DNA from: Lachnospiraceae bacterium | GTDB taxonomy: Bacteria > Bacillota > Clostridia > Lachnospirales > Lachnospiraceae | NCBI GenBank assembly: GCA_910575005.1 | Contig: CAJTCL010000006.1 | Location: 62,001 to 126,000 of the forward strand | Direction of reading: 5' to 3' | Length of the DNA stretch: 64,000 nt | Shown: in pieces, positions 18,131-25,723 of the stretch | How the letters are laid out: each line of letters begins with the position of its first letter | How positions within the stretch are numbered: the first letter of the stretch is position 1 | The notes under the pieces: generated by a model | Told to the model about the DNA's origin: nothing | Database searches by the model: none | What the model saw: the letters and a program-made list of their open reading frames with translations, nothing else | Position numbers and translations under genes: made by a program

Positions 18131-18229
18131 GAAACGACAGAAGAGATAACACAAGAAACATATTATTTTGATGGTGATGTTGTTTCATATTTCATGATCA
18201 AAGTAATCATATAAGGCTGGAGAACGAAA

Positions 18230-18634
18230 ATGACAATTGGTGAGAGAATAAAACAGAAACGGAAAGAGAAGAAAATTTCTGTGGAGTATCTGGCAAAGGA
18301 ACTAGGGGTTTCCTGTTCCACTGTTTATCGGTATGAAGATGCTTCGATTGAGAAGATACCGTTGCGCGTGTTTGACCGGCTGTGCACAATTTTGGAGATG
18401 ACGCCGGCAGAGCTGATGGGAAATGTCGAAAGCGTGCCGGAATGGGGGAATGCCGGGAAGATGCCGGAACATTTTGATAATCCACAGGATGCTATGGAAT
18501 TTATTTTAAAGACACCGACATTGGCTGCATTTGGCGGATATGACCCGGAGAGTATGAGCGAAGAGACGATTGTAGAGTTTGCAAATGAGATATTAAGGCA
18601 GTTGGAAATTGTCAGTTATAAGTATCGGAAATAA
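18230..18634 (+). CDS. XRE-family DNA-binding regulator
   Basis: A 134-residue protein. The N-terminal ~65 residues are a Cro/CI helix-turn-helix (IGERIKQKRKEKKISVEYLAKELGVS, STVYRYEDASIEKIP). The remaining ~70 residues are acidic, without a recognised domain. CTGGAG precedes ATG 18230. The ImmA/IrrE-type peptidase gene follows after 14 nt. In many such pairs the peptidase cleaves the repressor. The four palindromes upstream of its own promoter and of the divergent ftsZ-like gene are the obvious candidate targets. Confidence 0.85.
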   Translation: MTIGERIKQKRKEKKISVEYLAKELGVSCSTVYRYEDASIEKIPLRVFDRLCTILEMTPAELMGNVESVPEWGNAGKMPEHFDNPQDAMEFILKTPTLAAFGGYDPESMSEETIVEFANEILRQLEIVSYKYRK

Positions 18635-18648
18635 ATCCGGGGGTGGAA

Positions 18649-19086
18649 ATGAGAGCACAACAGATTGTAAAATTAGCAAAGGATATTCGGCAGAGCTGGA
18701 ATACCAGTGATCCATATGAGATTGCCCGAAAGTTCGGAATTATAGTGATTGACAGAGATGTGGATGTGAAGGGCTTTAAGGCACATATTTTAAAGACAGA
18801 GGGCTATCCAGCAATTATAGCCATCAATAATGCCTATACAGAACGTTCCAGAAAGGTATTATGTGCCCATGAGCTTGGTCATGCACTTCTCCATTGGGAC
18901 AGTATCAATCATTTTTCAGTGACTGAGAAAAATTTGACAACTAGTGTAGAGTATGAGGCAGATCTGTTTGCGCTCGCTCTGCTGCTGGACGAATCACAGT
19001 TGACGATTCCTTTGGATAAAATGAGCAGTTCTATGATTCGTTATATTATGAATTATAATATTCAGCGTGGGAAAGATACTACATAA
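18649..19086 (+). CDS. ImmA/IrrE-family zinc metallopeptidase
   Basis: A 145-residue peptidase. The HExxH zinc motif is HELGH at 74-78, with a downstream EYEAD (about 101-105) supplying the third ligand. ImmA of ICEBs1 and IrrE of Deinococcus belong to this family and inactivate or cleave XRE-type repressors on a signal. Its operon partner is such an XRE protein. GGGGGTGG sets the start at ATG 18649; a GTG at 18643 is an alternative. No integrase or transfer genes adjoin the pair, unlike typical ICE or prophage cases. Confidence 0.88.
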   Translation: MRAQQIVKLAKDIRQSWNTSDPYEIARKFGIIVIDRDVDVKGFKAHILKTEGYPAIIAINNAYTERSRKVLCAHELGHALLHWDSINHFSVTEKNLTTSVEYEADLFALALLLDESQLTIPLDKMSSSMIRYIMNYNIQRGKDTT

Positions 19087-19161
19087 GTTAGAATTTAATG
19101 ATTCAGGATCCCATAGAAATGAGAAGACAGGAGCTTTCAATTTATTTGAGAACATGAATTT

Positions 19162-19266
19162 CCATTTTTTATGAGGGTGATAATTCCTTCAGCCACGGAC
19201 GAAAGCCCATTGAAAGACGTATGACAGCTTTACTGGAATGTCTATGGCTTTGGGGTTCTCAATAGT
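19162..19266 (-). repeat. Dispersed ~100-nt element, copy 1
   Basis: Read on the minus strand, this stretch aligns almost end to end with 61429-61521 on the plus strand. Shared blocks include AGCTGTCATA and GGCTTTCGTC, with substitutions and a one-base indel between them. It lies between immA (ends 19086) and the GNAT gene (start 19304). It may be a small structured RNA or a mobile palindromic repeat. No family was recognised. Confidence 0.6.
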
Positions 19267-19303
19267 CACGAAATCTTATCATCCATAGACAGGAGAAGCA
19301 TCT

Positions 19304-20089
19304 ATGAGTATATATCAATTAACCCCTCAGACCATTCATGTGGCGGAACCGCTCTTTGCAGGCTGGCAGGAGTCTTTGATCTGGTCTTGTCTCCAGGGAT
19401 ATATGGGGCAGGCTTTTGCAGATTCTTTGGAACATCCAGAATCTGCTAGGATTTTGCTTGCTGATTTCTGCTATTTTGCCGGAAAAGTAAATGAGGAGCT
19501 GGTGACGGCAAAGCTTCACAGCCAGAGCCGTAATTTTTTGATTCTGGTGCCTCCGCTCGACGAGACAGGGGAGGCTTGGGCACAGGCAATTGAGAGAGCG
19601 TATGGCAAAAACTGCAGGAGAGTGGAGCGGTATGCAATAAAAAAAGAACCAGGGATTTTCGATCGTAAAAAACTGGAGGATATTGTGGTAGGACTTCAAC
19701 CACAATATCAAGTAAAGCTCATAGATGAGGCGATTTTTTTACAGACGCGTGAGCAGCCGTGGGCGCTGGATTTTACCTCTCAATTTGTGGATTATCAAGA
19801 GTATCACAGGCGTGGACTGGGAGCGGCGGTACTTTATAATGGAGCGTTGGTTTCAGGGGCATCTTCCTACACCGTTTACCGAGAAGGAATTGAGATAGAG
19901 ATTGGAACCAGGGAGGAGTATCGCAGGCAAGGTCTGGCGGCTGTGTGTGGAGCAAGATTAATTTTGGAGTGTATGAAGCGTGGGCTTTATCCAAGCTGGG
20001 ATGCACAGAATAAATGGTCTGTGGCATTGGCAGAAAAACTGGGTTATCATTTTGACCGAACATATCCAGCGTATGAAGTTTTTATATAG
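19304..20089 (+). CDS. GNAT acetyltransferase (PF12746-like)
   Basis: A 261-residue protein. The C-terminal half has the acetyl-CoA-binding GNAT features (IEIEIGTREEYRRQGLAAVCGARLI, then YPSWDAQNKWSVALAEKLGY). The N-terminal ~125 residues are a variable domain. The WDAQN...S..LAEKLGY ending is typical of PF12746 acetyltransferases, whose substrates are mostly unknown. GACAGGAGAAG precedes ATG 19304. It appears to be a single-gene unit. Confidence 0.82.
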   Translation: MSIYQLTPQTIHVAEPLFAGWQESLIWSCLQGYMGQAFADSLEHPESARILLADFCYFAGKVNEELVTAKLHSQSRNFLILVPPLDETGEAWAQAIERAYGKNCRRVERYAIKKEPGIFDRKKLEDIVVGLQPQYQVKLIDEAIFLQTREQPWALDFTSQFVDYQEYHRRGLGAAVLYNGALVSGASSYTVYREGIEIEIGTREEYRRQGLAAVCGARLILECMKRGLYPSWDAQNKWSVALAEKLGYHFDRTYPAYEVFI

Positions 20090-20177
20090 TGTTTGGTAAA
20101 TTAATGATGTCAAATAAGATGGATGGCAATGAATAAATCAATAACGTATTTACCATGATATGCATATGGTCAACAAA

Positions 20178-20230
20178 AAGAAATGGGATATAGCATCGCT
20201 AAGGCGAAAGAATGCTATATCCCATTTCTT
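20178..20230 (-). terminator. 19-bp perfect stem, terminator of the purine permease
   Basis: AAGAAATGGGATATAGCAT (20178-20196) is exactly complementary to 20212-20230. On the minus strand the stem is followed by TTTTGTTG, so it terminates the permease gene ending at 20330. On the plus strand the tail is poorer, but it may also stop GNAT transcripts. Confidence 0.8.
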
Positions 20231-20329
20231 AATTTTAGATGATTCAGAGATGAAAAGTTCTAAAATTTCCATGCAGCTTTATTTATTTTATCATGCATCA
20301 GAATTTAAAAATTTTTGGCATTTTTATCT

Positions 20330-21703
20330 TTATAAGAAAATATATTTTAAGATAAATAATACAGTGAGCACATACATTAAAATGCTGATTTTCTTTTCTT
20401 TTGCTTTGCCAGTCAGAAGGTTGATTAATGTCCAAGAGATAACACCAACTGCAATACCCTCAGAAATACTGTAAGCAAGCGGCATGGCAATGATGCACAG
20501 GAAAGCTGGGATAGCATCTGTCATATTGTCAAAGTCAATCCGAGAGACGGAACCCATCATATAGAATCCTACAATAATCAAGGCTGGTGCGATAGCAAAG
20601 CTGGGGATGCTCAAAAACAATGGTGAGAAGATCACAGACAGCAGGAAGAGACATGCTGTGGTCAGAGAAGTCAATCCTGTTCGTCCGCCAGCCGTGACGC
20701 CAGAAGCACTTTCTACATAAGTGGTAGTGGTAGAGGTTCCGAAAACGGCACCAACACAGGTGGCAATGGCATCAGATAAAAGAGCTGGTTTGATACGAGG
20801 CAGTTTGCCATCCTCATCCAGCATGTCCGCCTTAGAGGAGACACCAATTAAGGTTCCCAGCGTATCAAACAGATCCACAAACAGGAAGGAGAACATAATG
20901 ACAATGAAGTCTCCAATCTTGACAGTGCCAAAATCTACTTGGGTAAACAAAGCGCCAAAGGTCTGTGAAAACGAAGAAAAGTCCAGGCTGACCAGTCCAG
21001 AAGGAATCACAGAATACATGCCAATCTCTGGATTGGGCACATAGATACCTGCAAATTCACAGATGATACCCAATAACCAAGTGATGATAATACCTGCTAA
21101 GATACCGCCTTTTACTTGTTTTGCCAAAAGAATGGCAGTAATCAATACACCAACTAACGCCAGGATAGCACCCACACCGATCGAGTGGAAATTTTCTCCC
21201 TTAAAGGTCTGGTAACTTACCAGTGTGGATTCATTTGCTACAATCAGTTTAGCATCTTGTAGACCGATAAATGCAATGAAGAGGCCAATACCTACACTGA
21301 CTGCTGCTTTTAGGGTTAAAGGAATCGCATTGAAAATCGCTTCACGTACATTGGTAAGCGATAGAATAATAAAGATAATACCCTCCACAAATACGGCAAA
21401 TAATGCGATTTGCCAAGTATAGCCCATCCGAATTACAACCGTAAAAGCAAAATATGCATTTAGGCCCATACCAGGTGCCAGTGCAAAGGGATAATTGGCT
21501 AACAGTGCCATTAACAGCGTACCTACAAAGGAAGCAAGCGCTGTGGCGATCAATACTGCATTTGCGTCCATACCGGCCGCAGATAAAATGTTTGGGTTTA
21601 CCGCAAGGATATAAGCCATAGTCATAAATGTGGTAAACCCTGCAACAACCTCAGTTCGTATGGTTGTGTTGTTGTCTCTGAGTCTGAAAAATTTTTCCAG
21701 CAT
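20330..21703 (-). CDS. AzgA/PbuG-type purine permease
   Basis: A 457-residue transporter with about 12-14 membrane helices. It starts MLEKFFRLRDNNTTIRTEVVAGFTTFMTMAYI and contains LANYPFALAPGMGLNAYFAF, both typical of the AzgA/PbuG guanine-hypoxanthine (NCS2-like) branch. The GTSTTTTYVESASGVTAGGRTGL segment matches the substrate-binding region. Substrates are probably hypoxanthine, guanine or adenine. AAGGAGAG lies before the start. I looked for and did not find a purine riboswitch in its upstream region. Confidence 0.9.
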   Translation of the reverse strand: MLEKFFRLRDNNTTIRTEVVAGFTTFMTMAYILAVNPNILSAAGMDANAVLIATALASFVGTLLMALLANYPFALAPGMGLNAYFAFTVVIRMGYTWQIALFAVFVEGIIFIILSLTNVREAIFNAIPLTLKAAVSVGIGLFIAFIGLQDAKLIVANESTLVSYQTFKGENFHSIGVGAILALVGVLITAILLAKQVKGGILAGIIITWLLGIICEFAGIYVPNPEIGMYSVIPSGLVSLDFSSFSQTFGALFTQVDFGTVKIGDFIVIMFSFLFVDLFDTLGTLIGVSSKADMLDEDGKLPRIKPALLSDAIATCVGAVFGTSTTTTYVESASGVTAGGRTGLTSLTTACLFLLSVIFSPLFLSIPSFAIAPALIIVGFYMMGSVSRIDFDNMTDAIPAFLCIIAMPLAYSISEGIAVGVISWTLINLLTGKAKEKKISILMYVLTVLFILKYIFL

Positions 21704-22164
21704 AAAATTTACTCTCCTTTCTTATAATTGTTTATTATAACATGTTTTGCAGATATAATATAGTATAAGATTCAGAAACGCAATACAACAAATATTGATG
21801 ATGTTCCCAATTTTTGGTTATCAATAGGGTATTAAACGCTCCTGTTTGCTGAGAAAGCAGAAAAACAGTGTATACAAATAGGGATGAAAATATAATATAG
21901 AAACGCATTTCTGTAGTATTTCATGTGTATATCGCATATTTTAAGTATAACAATGCTGGTAATCCTGTCTAAAAAAACGGATTTACACTTTGGGAAAAGG
22001 TGGGAAAATGTCTAATTTTTAAGGAATAAATATAATTTTTTGTGGAAAATACCAGTTTTCAGAAAGCTACTTGAAAAAGCCTGGTAGTTGGAGTATATTT
22101 TATATGGTACGAGACACATGAGAAACAGCTTGTATGATAGTATTACATGGGAAAGAGAGATAAG
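21704..22164. other. Divergent intergenic region
   Basis: About 460 bp between the purine permease and the HPr-like gene. It is A+T-rich. A minus-strand TATAAT-like element near 21735 probably belongs to the permease promoter, and a clear plus-strand promoter lies at 22071-22099. I see no ORF, riboswitch or repeat. Confidence 0.5.
22071..22099 (+). promoter_or_regulatory. Promoter of the HPr-like gene
   Basis: TTGAAA (22071-22076), 17-bp spacer, TATATT (22094-22099). Confidence 0.7.
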
Positions 22165-22419
22165 ATGAGTGAGAAAAAAATTATTGTATCTAATGTAGCT
22201 AAAGAGTACAGCAATCCCATTGCAGAGTTAGTTCAAGTGGCATGTCAGTTTGACAGCGAGATCCGTTTGGAGAGTGACGAAGCAAGAATCAATGCAAAGA
22301 GTATTATGGGAATCATGGCATTTAATCCGTCAAAAGGAATGACTGTAAATATAGTGGCTGATGGAAGCGATGAGGAAGAAGCTTTATTGGCAATGGAAAA
22401 ATTTCTGGTTTGTCAATAA
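22165..22419 (+). CDS. HPr-like protein lacking the phosphorylatable histidine
   Basis: An 84-residue HPr fold. The regulatory Ser46 region is intact (NAKSIMGIM, Ser at 46). The catalytic GIHARPA loop is replaced by KEYSNPI, putting Tyr at position 15 and Asn at 17. It therefore cannot carry phosphate between EI and the PTS EII enzymes. By analogy with Bacillus Crh, which has Gln15, a regulatory role through HPr kinase and CcpA at Ser46 is possible. ATG 22165 fits AAAGAGAGA; ATG 22147 in frame is an alternative. The DUF6465 gene follows after 22 nt. Confidence 0.85.
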   Translation: MSEKKIIVSNVAKEYSNPIAELVQVACQFDSEIRLESDEARINAKSIMGIMAFNPSKGMTVNIVADGSDEEEALLAMEKFLVCQ

Positions 22420-22441
22420 AAAAATTAGGGAGGAAATCAAT

Positions 22442-22873
22442 ATGGAAAAGAAAGAGACGAAAGTAACTCCGGTAAAAGTAACTTCAACCAAACCAGCGGC
22501 CGCAGAGGAAGAGAAGGCTGTAAAAGCTGCCAAGAAGGAAGCGACAGTTGAAAAAGAAGTGAAAGCGGAAGTGTCTGCGGCGGAAGAGCCGAAGAAAGAG
22601 AACACAAAGAAGGCAGCGCCGGCGAAAAAAACAACAACAAAGAAGACAGCGTCTGCAAAGAAGAAGGAAGTAGAGAGAATGGAAGAAATTTACTTGCAGT
22701 TCGGGGCACTGGAAGTTACCACAAAGGAAGTTATGGACAAAGCAAAACAGGCTTATGTTGCAGAAGGACACAGAGAATCTTCTATCAAATCTATCCGTTT
22801 ATATCTCAAGCCGGAAGAAGGCATGGCGTATTATGTAATCAATGATAAGTTTGCTGGTGGCATCTCTTTGTAA
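22442..22873 (+). CDS. DUF6465 protein with Lys/Ala-rich tail
   Basis: A 143-residue protein. The first ~80 residues are low-complexity Lys/Ala/Glu/Thr with KKAAPAKKTTTKKTASAKKK, resembling histone H1-like tails. The last ~60 residues form the conserved DUF6465 domain (EIYLQFGALEVTTKEVMDKAK, ending AYYVINDKFAGGISL). The basic tail could bind nucleic acid, but this is inference. GGGAGGAAA precedes ATG 22442. It is co-transcribed with the HPr-like gene and ends at the terminator near 22980. Confidence 0.75.
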   Translation: MEKKETKVTPVKVTSTKPAAAEEEKAVKAAKKEATVEKEVKAEVSAAEEPKKENTKKAAPAKKTTTKKTASAKKKEVERMEEIYLQFGALEVTTKEVMDKAKQAYVAEGHRESSIKSIRLYLKPEEGMAYYVINDKFAGGISL

Positions 22874-22963
22874 GCCTGGTCAATATCTCGCAGCAATCTG
22901 CAGATTTTACCCATGTGGCTGTGTTGTTCGTGAAAATATAATGTCATTAAAATAGAAGCAGGA

Positions 22964-22988
22964 GGATGCCGAGAGGCATCCTTTTTTG
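22964..22988 (+). terminator. Terminator after DUF6465
   Basis: AGGATGCC (22964-22971), loop GAGA, GGCATCCT (22976-22983), then T5. Confidence 0.85.
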
Positions 22989-23068
22989 TGAAGTATGAAT
23001 AAAAATAAATTTGGAAGCGGCTGAAATTATCTGAAATAGCAAAAAATAAATTTTTTCTATAAATTCTA

Positions 23069-23163
23069 TTGCAATTCAGCAGAAATTAGAGTATCTTATT
23101 AGCAGACATAAAACAAATGTGTAGAACAAGGGTGTTCCAATAGGATTGGAATGCCTTTTTTTA
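23069..23163 (+). promoter_or_regulatory. glnN promoter and leader with early terminator
   Basis: TTGCAA (23069-23074), 17-bp spacer, TATCTT (23092-23097). About 30 nt after the expected start comes GGTGTTCCAAT (23131-23141) pairing with ATTGGAATGCC (23145-23155; two G-U pairs) and a T run. A promoter followed by a terminator ahead of glnN (start 23291) suggests attenuation. A second possible promoter, TTGCCG near 23180 with TATACG, lies downstream. Confidence 0.55.
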
Positions 23164-23290
23164 TATCAGGGAGCAATTTTTGCCGTTGTATCATCTCAAA
23201 TTATACGCGTTTTCTTTGGTATAAAAATTCTATGCGCACATGCATAACATGAAAGATACTGTGTAATAAGCTAGAAAGGATGTAGAGGAT

Positions 23291-25408
23291 ATGAGTGAGT
23301 ATTTTAGTGTATCAGAGATTTTTGGAGAAAACGTATTTAATGATGCAGTGATGCAGGAACGTTTGCCGAAAAAGGTTTACAAGAAGTTAAAGCAAGTGAT
23401 TGAGGAAGATCGGGAGATGGATCTTGAGACTGCAGATGTGGTTGCCCATGAGATGAAAGAATGGGCCATTGAAAAGGGTGCAACACATTATACCCATTGG
23501 TTCCAGCCTTTGACAGGGGTGACGGCAGAAAAGCATGATTCTTTTATTACAGCTCCGATGCCAAGCGGAAAAGTTTTGATGAGTTTTTCAGGGAAAGAGT
23601 TAATTAAAGGTGAACCAGATGCTTCTTCTTTTCCGTCTGGTGGATTAAGGGCAACGTTTGAGGCCAGAGGTTATACAGCATGGGATTGTACTTCTCCAGC
23701 TTTTGTGAGACAGGATGCGGCAGGGGCGACGCTTTGCATTCCCACAGCGTTCTGTTCTTATACAGGGGAGGCACTTGACCAGAAAACACCATTGCTTCGT
23801 TCAATGGAAGCCATCAATGAACAGTCTTTACGTCTCTTACGTCTGTTTGGTAATACTACATCCAAGAAAGTGACACCATCTGTGGGACCTGAGCAGGAAT
23901 ATTTTCTGGTTGACAGGGAGAAATATTTAAAGAGAAAAGATTTGATTTTTACAGGACGTACGTTGTTTGGCGCGATGCCGCCCAAGGGCCAGGAGATGGA
24001 TGATCATTACTTTGGAGCGATTCGTGAGCGGATTGCCGCATATATGAAGGATGTCAACAAGGAGTTGTGGAAATTAGGCGTCAGCGCAAAGACACAGCAT
24101 AATGAGGTTGCTCCAGCACAGCATGAGCTGGCTCCCATCTATGCAGAAGCCAATATTGCGGTAGATCACAATCAACTGGTTATGGAGACGTTAAAGAAAG
24201 TTGCTGGACGTCATGGTATGCATTGTCTGCTGCATGAGAAGCCATTCGCTGGGGTGAATGGTTCTGGAAAGCATAATAACTGGTCAATCACAACAGATGA
24301 CGGCATCAATATGCTGGAGCCAGGCAAAACGCCTCATGAGAATATTCAGTTCCTGCTGATACTTACCTGTATTTTAAAAGCAGTGGATAAACATGCAGAT
24401 TTACTCAGAGAATCTGCGGCAGATGCGGGAAATGACCACAGATTAGGTGCAAATGAGGCTCCGCCAGCTATCATTTCTGTATTCTTAGGAGAGCAGCTTC
24501 AGGATGTAATGTCTCAGTTGATCAGTACTGGCGAGGCAACCAGAAGTTTGAAGGGTGAAGTGTTGCAGACTGGCGTGAAATCATTGCCAGACTTTATGAA
24601 AGATGCCACAGACCGTAACCGTACGTCACCGTTTGCGTTTACTGGAAATAAATTTGAATTTCGTATGGTTGGTTCCAATGATTCCATTGCAGCGCCCAAT
24701 GTGGTTTTAAATTCGATTGTTGCAGAAGCATTTTCAGACGCCTGCGATATTCTGGAGCAGGCAGCAGATTTCGATGAAGCAGTACATGACCTGATTAAAG
24801 AGCAGGCAACCGCACATCAGCGCATTGTATTTAATGGCAATGGATATTCAGATGAATGGATTGAGGAGGCAGAGCGCCGCGGACTTCTCAATATTAAAAA
24901 TATGGTAGATGCCGTGCCAGCTTTGACCACAGAAAAGGCAGTTACCTTATTTGAGAAATTCAATGTATTTACTAGGGCAGAATTGGAATCCAGAGGGGAG
25001 ATCCTTTATGAAAACTATGCAAAAGCGATCAATATTGAGGCGCGTACCATGATTGATATGGCTGGTAAACAGATTATTCCTGCCGTGATCAAATATACTA
25101 CCGTACTCGCAAATTCCGTCAATGCTGTGAAAGCAGCGGCGAATGAAGAGGTGGCGGCAGTACAGACCGAGCTTTTGCGCGAGGTTTCCAGTCTCTTATC
25201 TGAGGCTCAGGATGCGCTTAAAAAATTGGTAGATATTACAGAGAAGGCTTCTGCGATGCCAGAAGGAAGGGAGCGGGCAATTTGCTGCCGTGATGAGGTA
25301 AAGACTACAATGGATGCACTGCGGGCGCCAATTGACCGGCTGGAGATGATTGTCGACAAGGAGATGTGGCCAATGCCATCTTATGGAGATTTGATCTTTG
25401 AGGTTTAA
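23291..25408 (+). CDS. glnN: Type III glutamine synthetase
   Basis: A 705-residue GSIII, the large form that makes glutamine from glutamate, ammonia and ATP. GSIII features are the length, the N-terminal GlnN domain ([23 protein letters not shown]), [47 protein letters not shown] and [19 protein letters not shown], plus a C-terminal helical region. It opens the nitrogen block and lies upstream of the ammonium transporter. AGAAAGGATG precedes ATG 23291. Regulation through the leader is suggested by the early terminator at 23131-23163. Confidence 0.97.
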   Translation: MSEYFSVSEIFGENVFNDAVMQERLPKKVYKKLKQVIEEDREMDLETADVVAHEMKEWAIEKGATHYTHWFQPLTGVTAEKHDSFITAPMPSGKVLMSFSGKELIKGEPDASSFPSGGLRATFEARGYTAWDCTSPAFVRQDAAGATLCIPTAFCSYTGEALDQKTPLLRSMEAINEQSLRLLRLFGNTTSKKVTPSVGPEQEYFLVDREKYLKRKDLIFTGRTLFGAMPPKGQEMDDHYFGAIRERIAAYMKDVNKELWKLGVSAKTQHNEVAPAQHELAPIYAEANIAVDHNQLVMETLKKVAGRHGMHCLLHEKPFAGVNGSGKHNNWSITTDDGINMLEPGKTPHENIQFLLILTCILKAVDKHADLLRESAADAGNDHRLGANEAPPAIISVFLGEQLQDVMSQLISTGEATRSLKGEVLQTGVKSLPDFMKDATDRNRTSPFAFTGNKFEFRMVGSNDSIAAPNVVLNSIVAEAFSDACDILEQAADFDEAVHDLIKEQATAHQRIVFNGNGYSDEWIEEAERRGLLNIKNMVDAVPALTTEKAVTLFEKFNVFTRAELESRGEILYENYAKAINIEARTMIDMAGKQIIPAVIKYTTVLANSVNAVKAAANEEVAAVQTELLREVSSLLSEAQDALKKLVDITEKASAMPEGRERAICCRDEVKTTMDALRAPIDRLEMIVDKEMWPMPSYGDLIFEV

Positions 25409-25437
25409 AAGGAAATAGTTTTGACAGAAAAGGGAGG

Positions 25438-25470
25438 ATGCCAGGCAGCTCTGGCCACCTGGCATTTATT
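25438..25470 (+). terminator. glnN terminator
   Basis: ATGCCAGG (25438-25445) pairs with CCTGGCAT (25458-25465), followed by TTATT. Confidence 0.75.
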
Positions 25471-25504
25471 ATGAAAAGTTTATTCAAATAGTAGTTTACT
25501 GAAA

Positions 25505-25670
25505 TTGTCATTTGCTATGATTTTATTATATGCAGAAGAAATGAAGTTTCCATGTTGGTAAAATGAAACTTTTTTGAATCTAAAATGAATAAACTGTGAA
25601 CAAAAAGCTAAAATATGACACTTTTTTTGGAACCACAAAGCTGTGGATGACAGGAAAAGTGTCATTTTTT
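25505..25670 (+). promoter_or_regulatory. amt leader with two terminators and a mutually exclusive hairpin pair
   Basis: A weak promoter (TTGTCA 25505-25510, 16 bp, TATATG) precedes a first terminator, AAGTTTC/GAAACTT with T6 (25544-25575). A second terminator pairs ATGACACTTTT (25615-25625) with AAAAGTGTCAT (25655-25665) and ends in T6. Its 3' arm can instead form ATGACA/TGTCAT (25647-25665), next to a CCAC-AAAGCT-GTGG hairpin (25633-25646) whose six-base loop has A at 1 and G at 4. That layout recalls ANTAR-type antitermination, although the second loop has seven bases. Confidence 0.5.
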
Positions 25671-25723
25671 ATATATAAAATGAAATAGAAACTTATTTAT
25701 GTAGTATTAAGGGAGGAATGACT

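Noticed and set aside
18649-19086. Calling XRE/ImmA a prophage or ICE remnant
   Set aside because: No integrase, relaxase, phage structural gene or att-like repeat surrounds it between 16.6 and 20.1 kb.
21704-22146. Possible purine riboswitch upstream of the purine permease
   Set aside because: I searched the minus-strand leader for the conserved purine aptamer joints and helices and found none.
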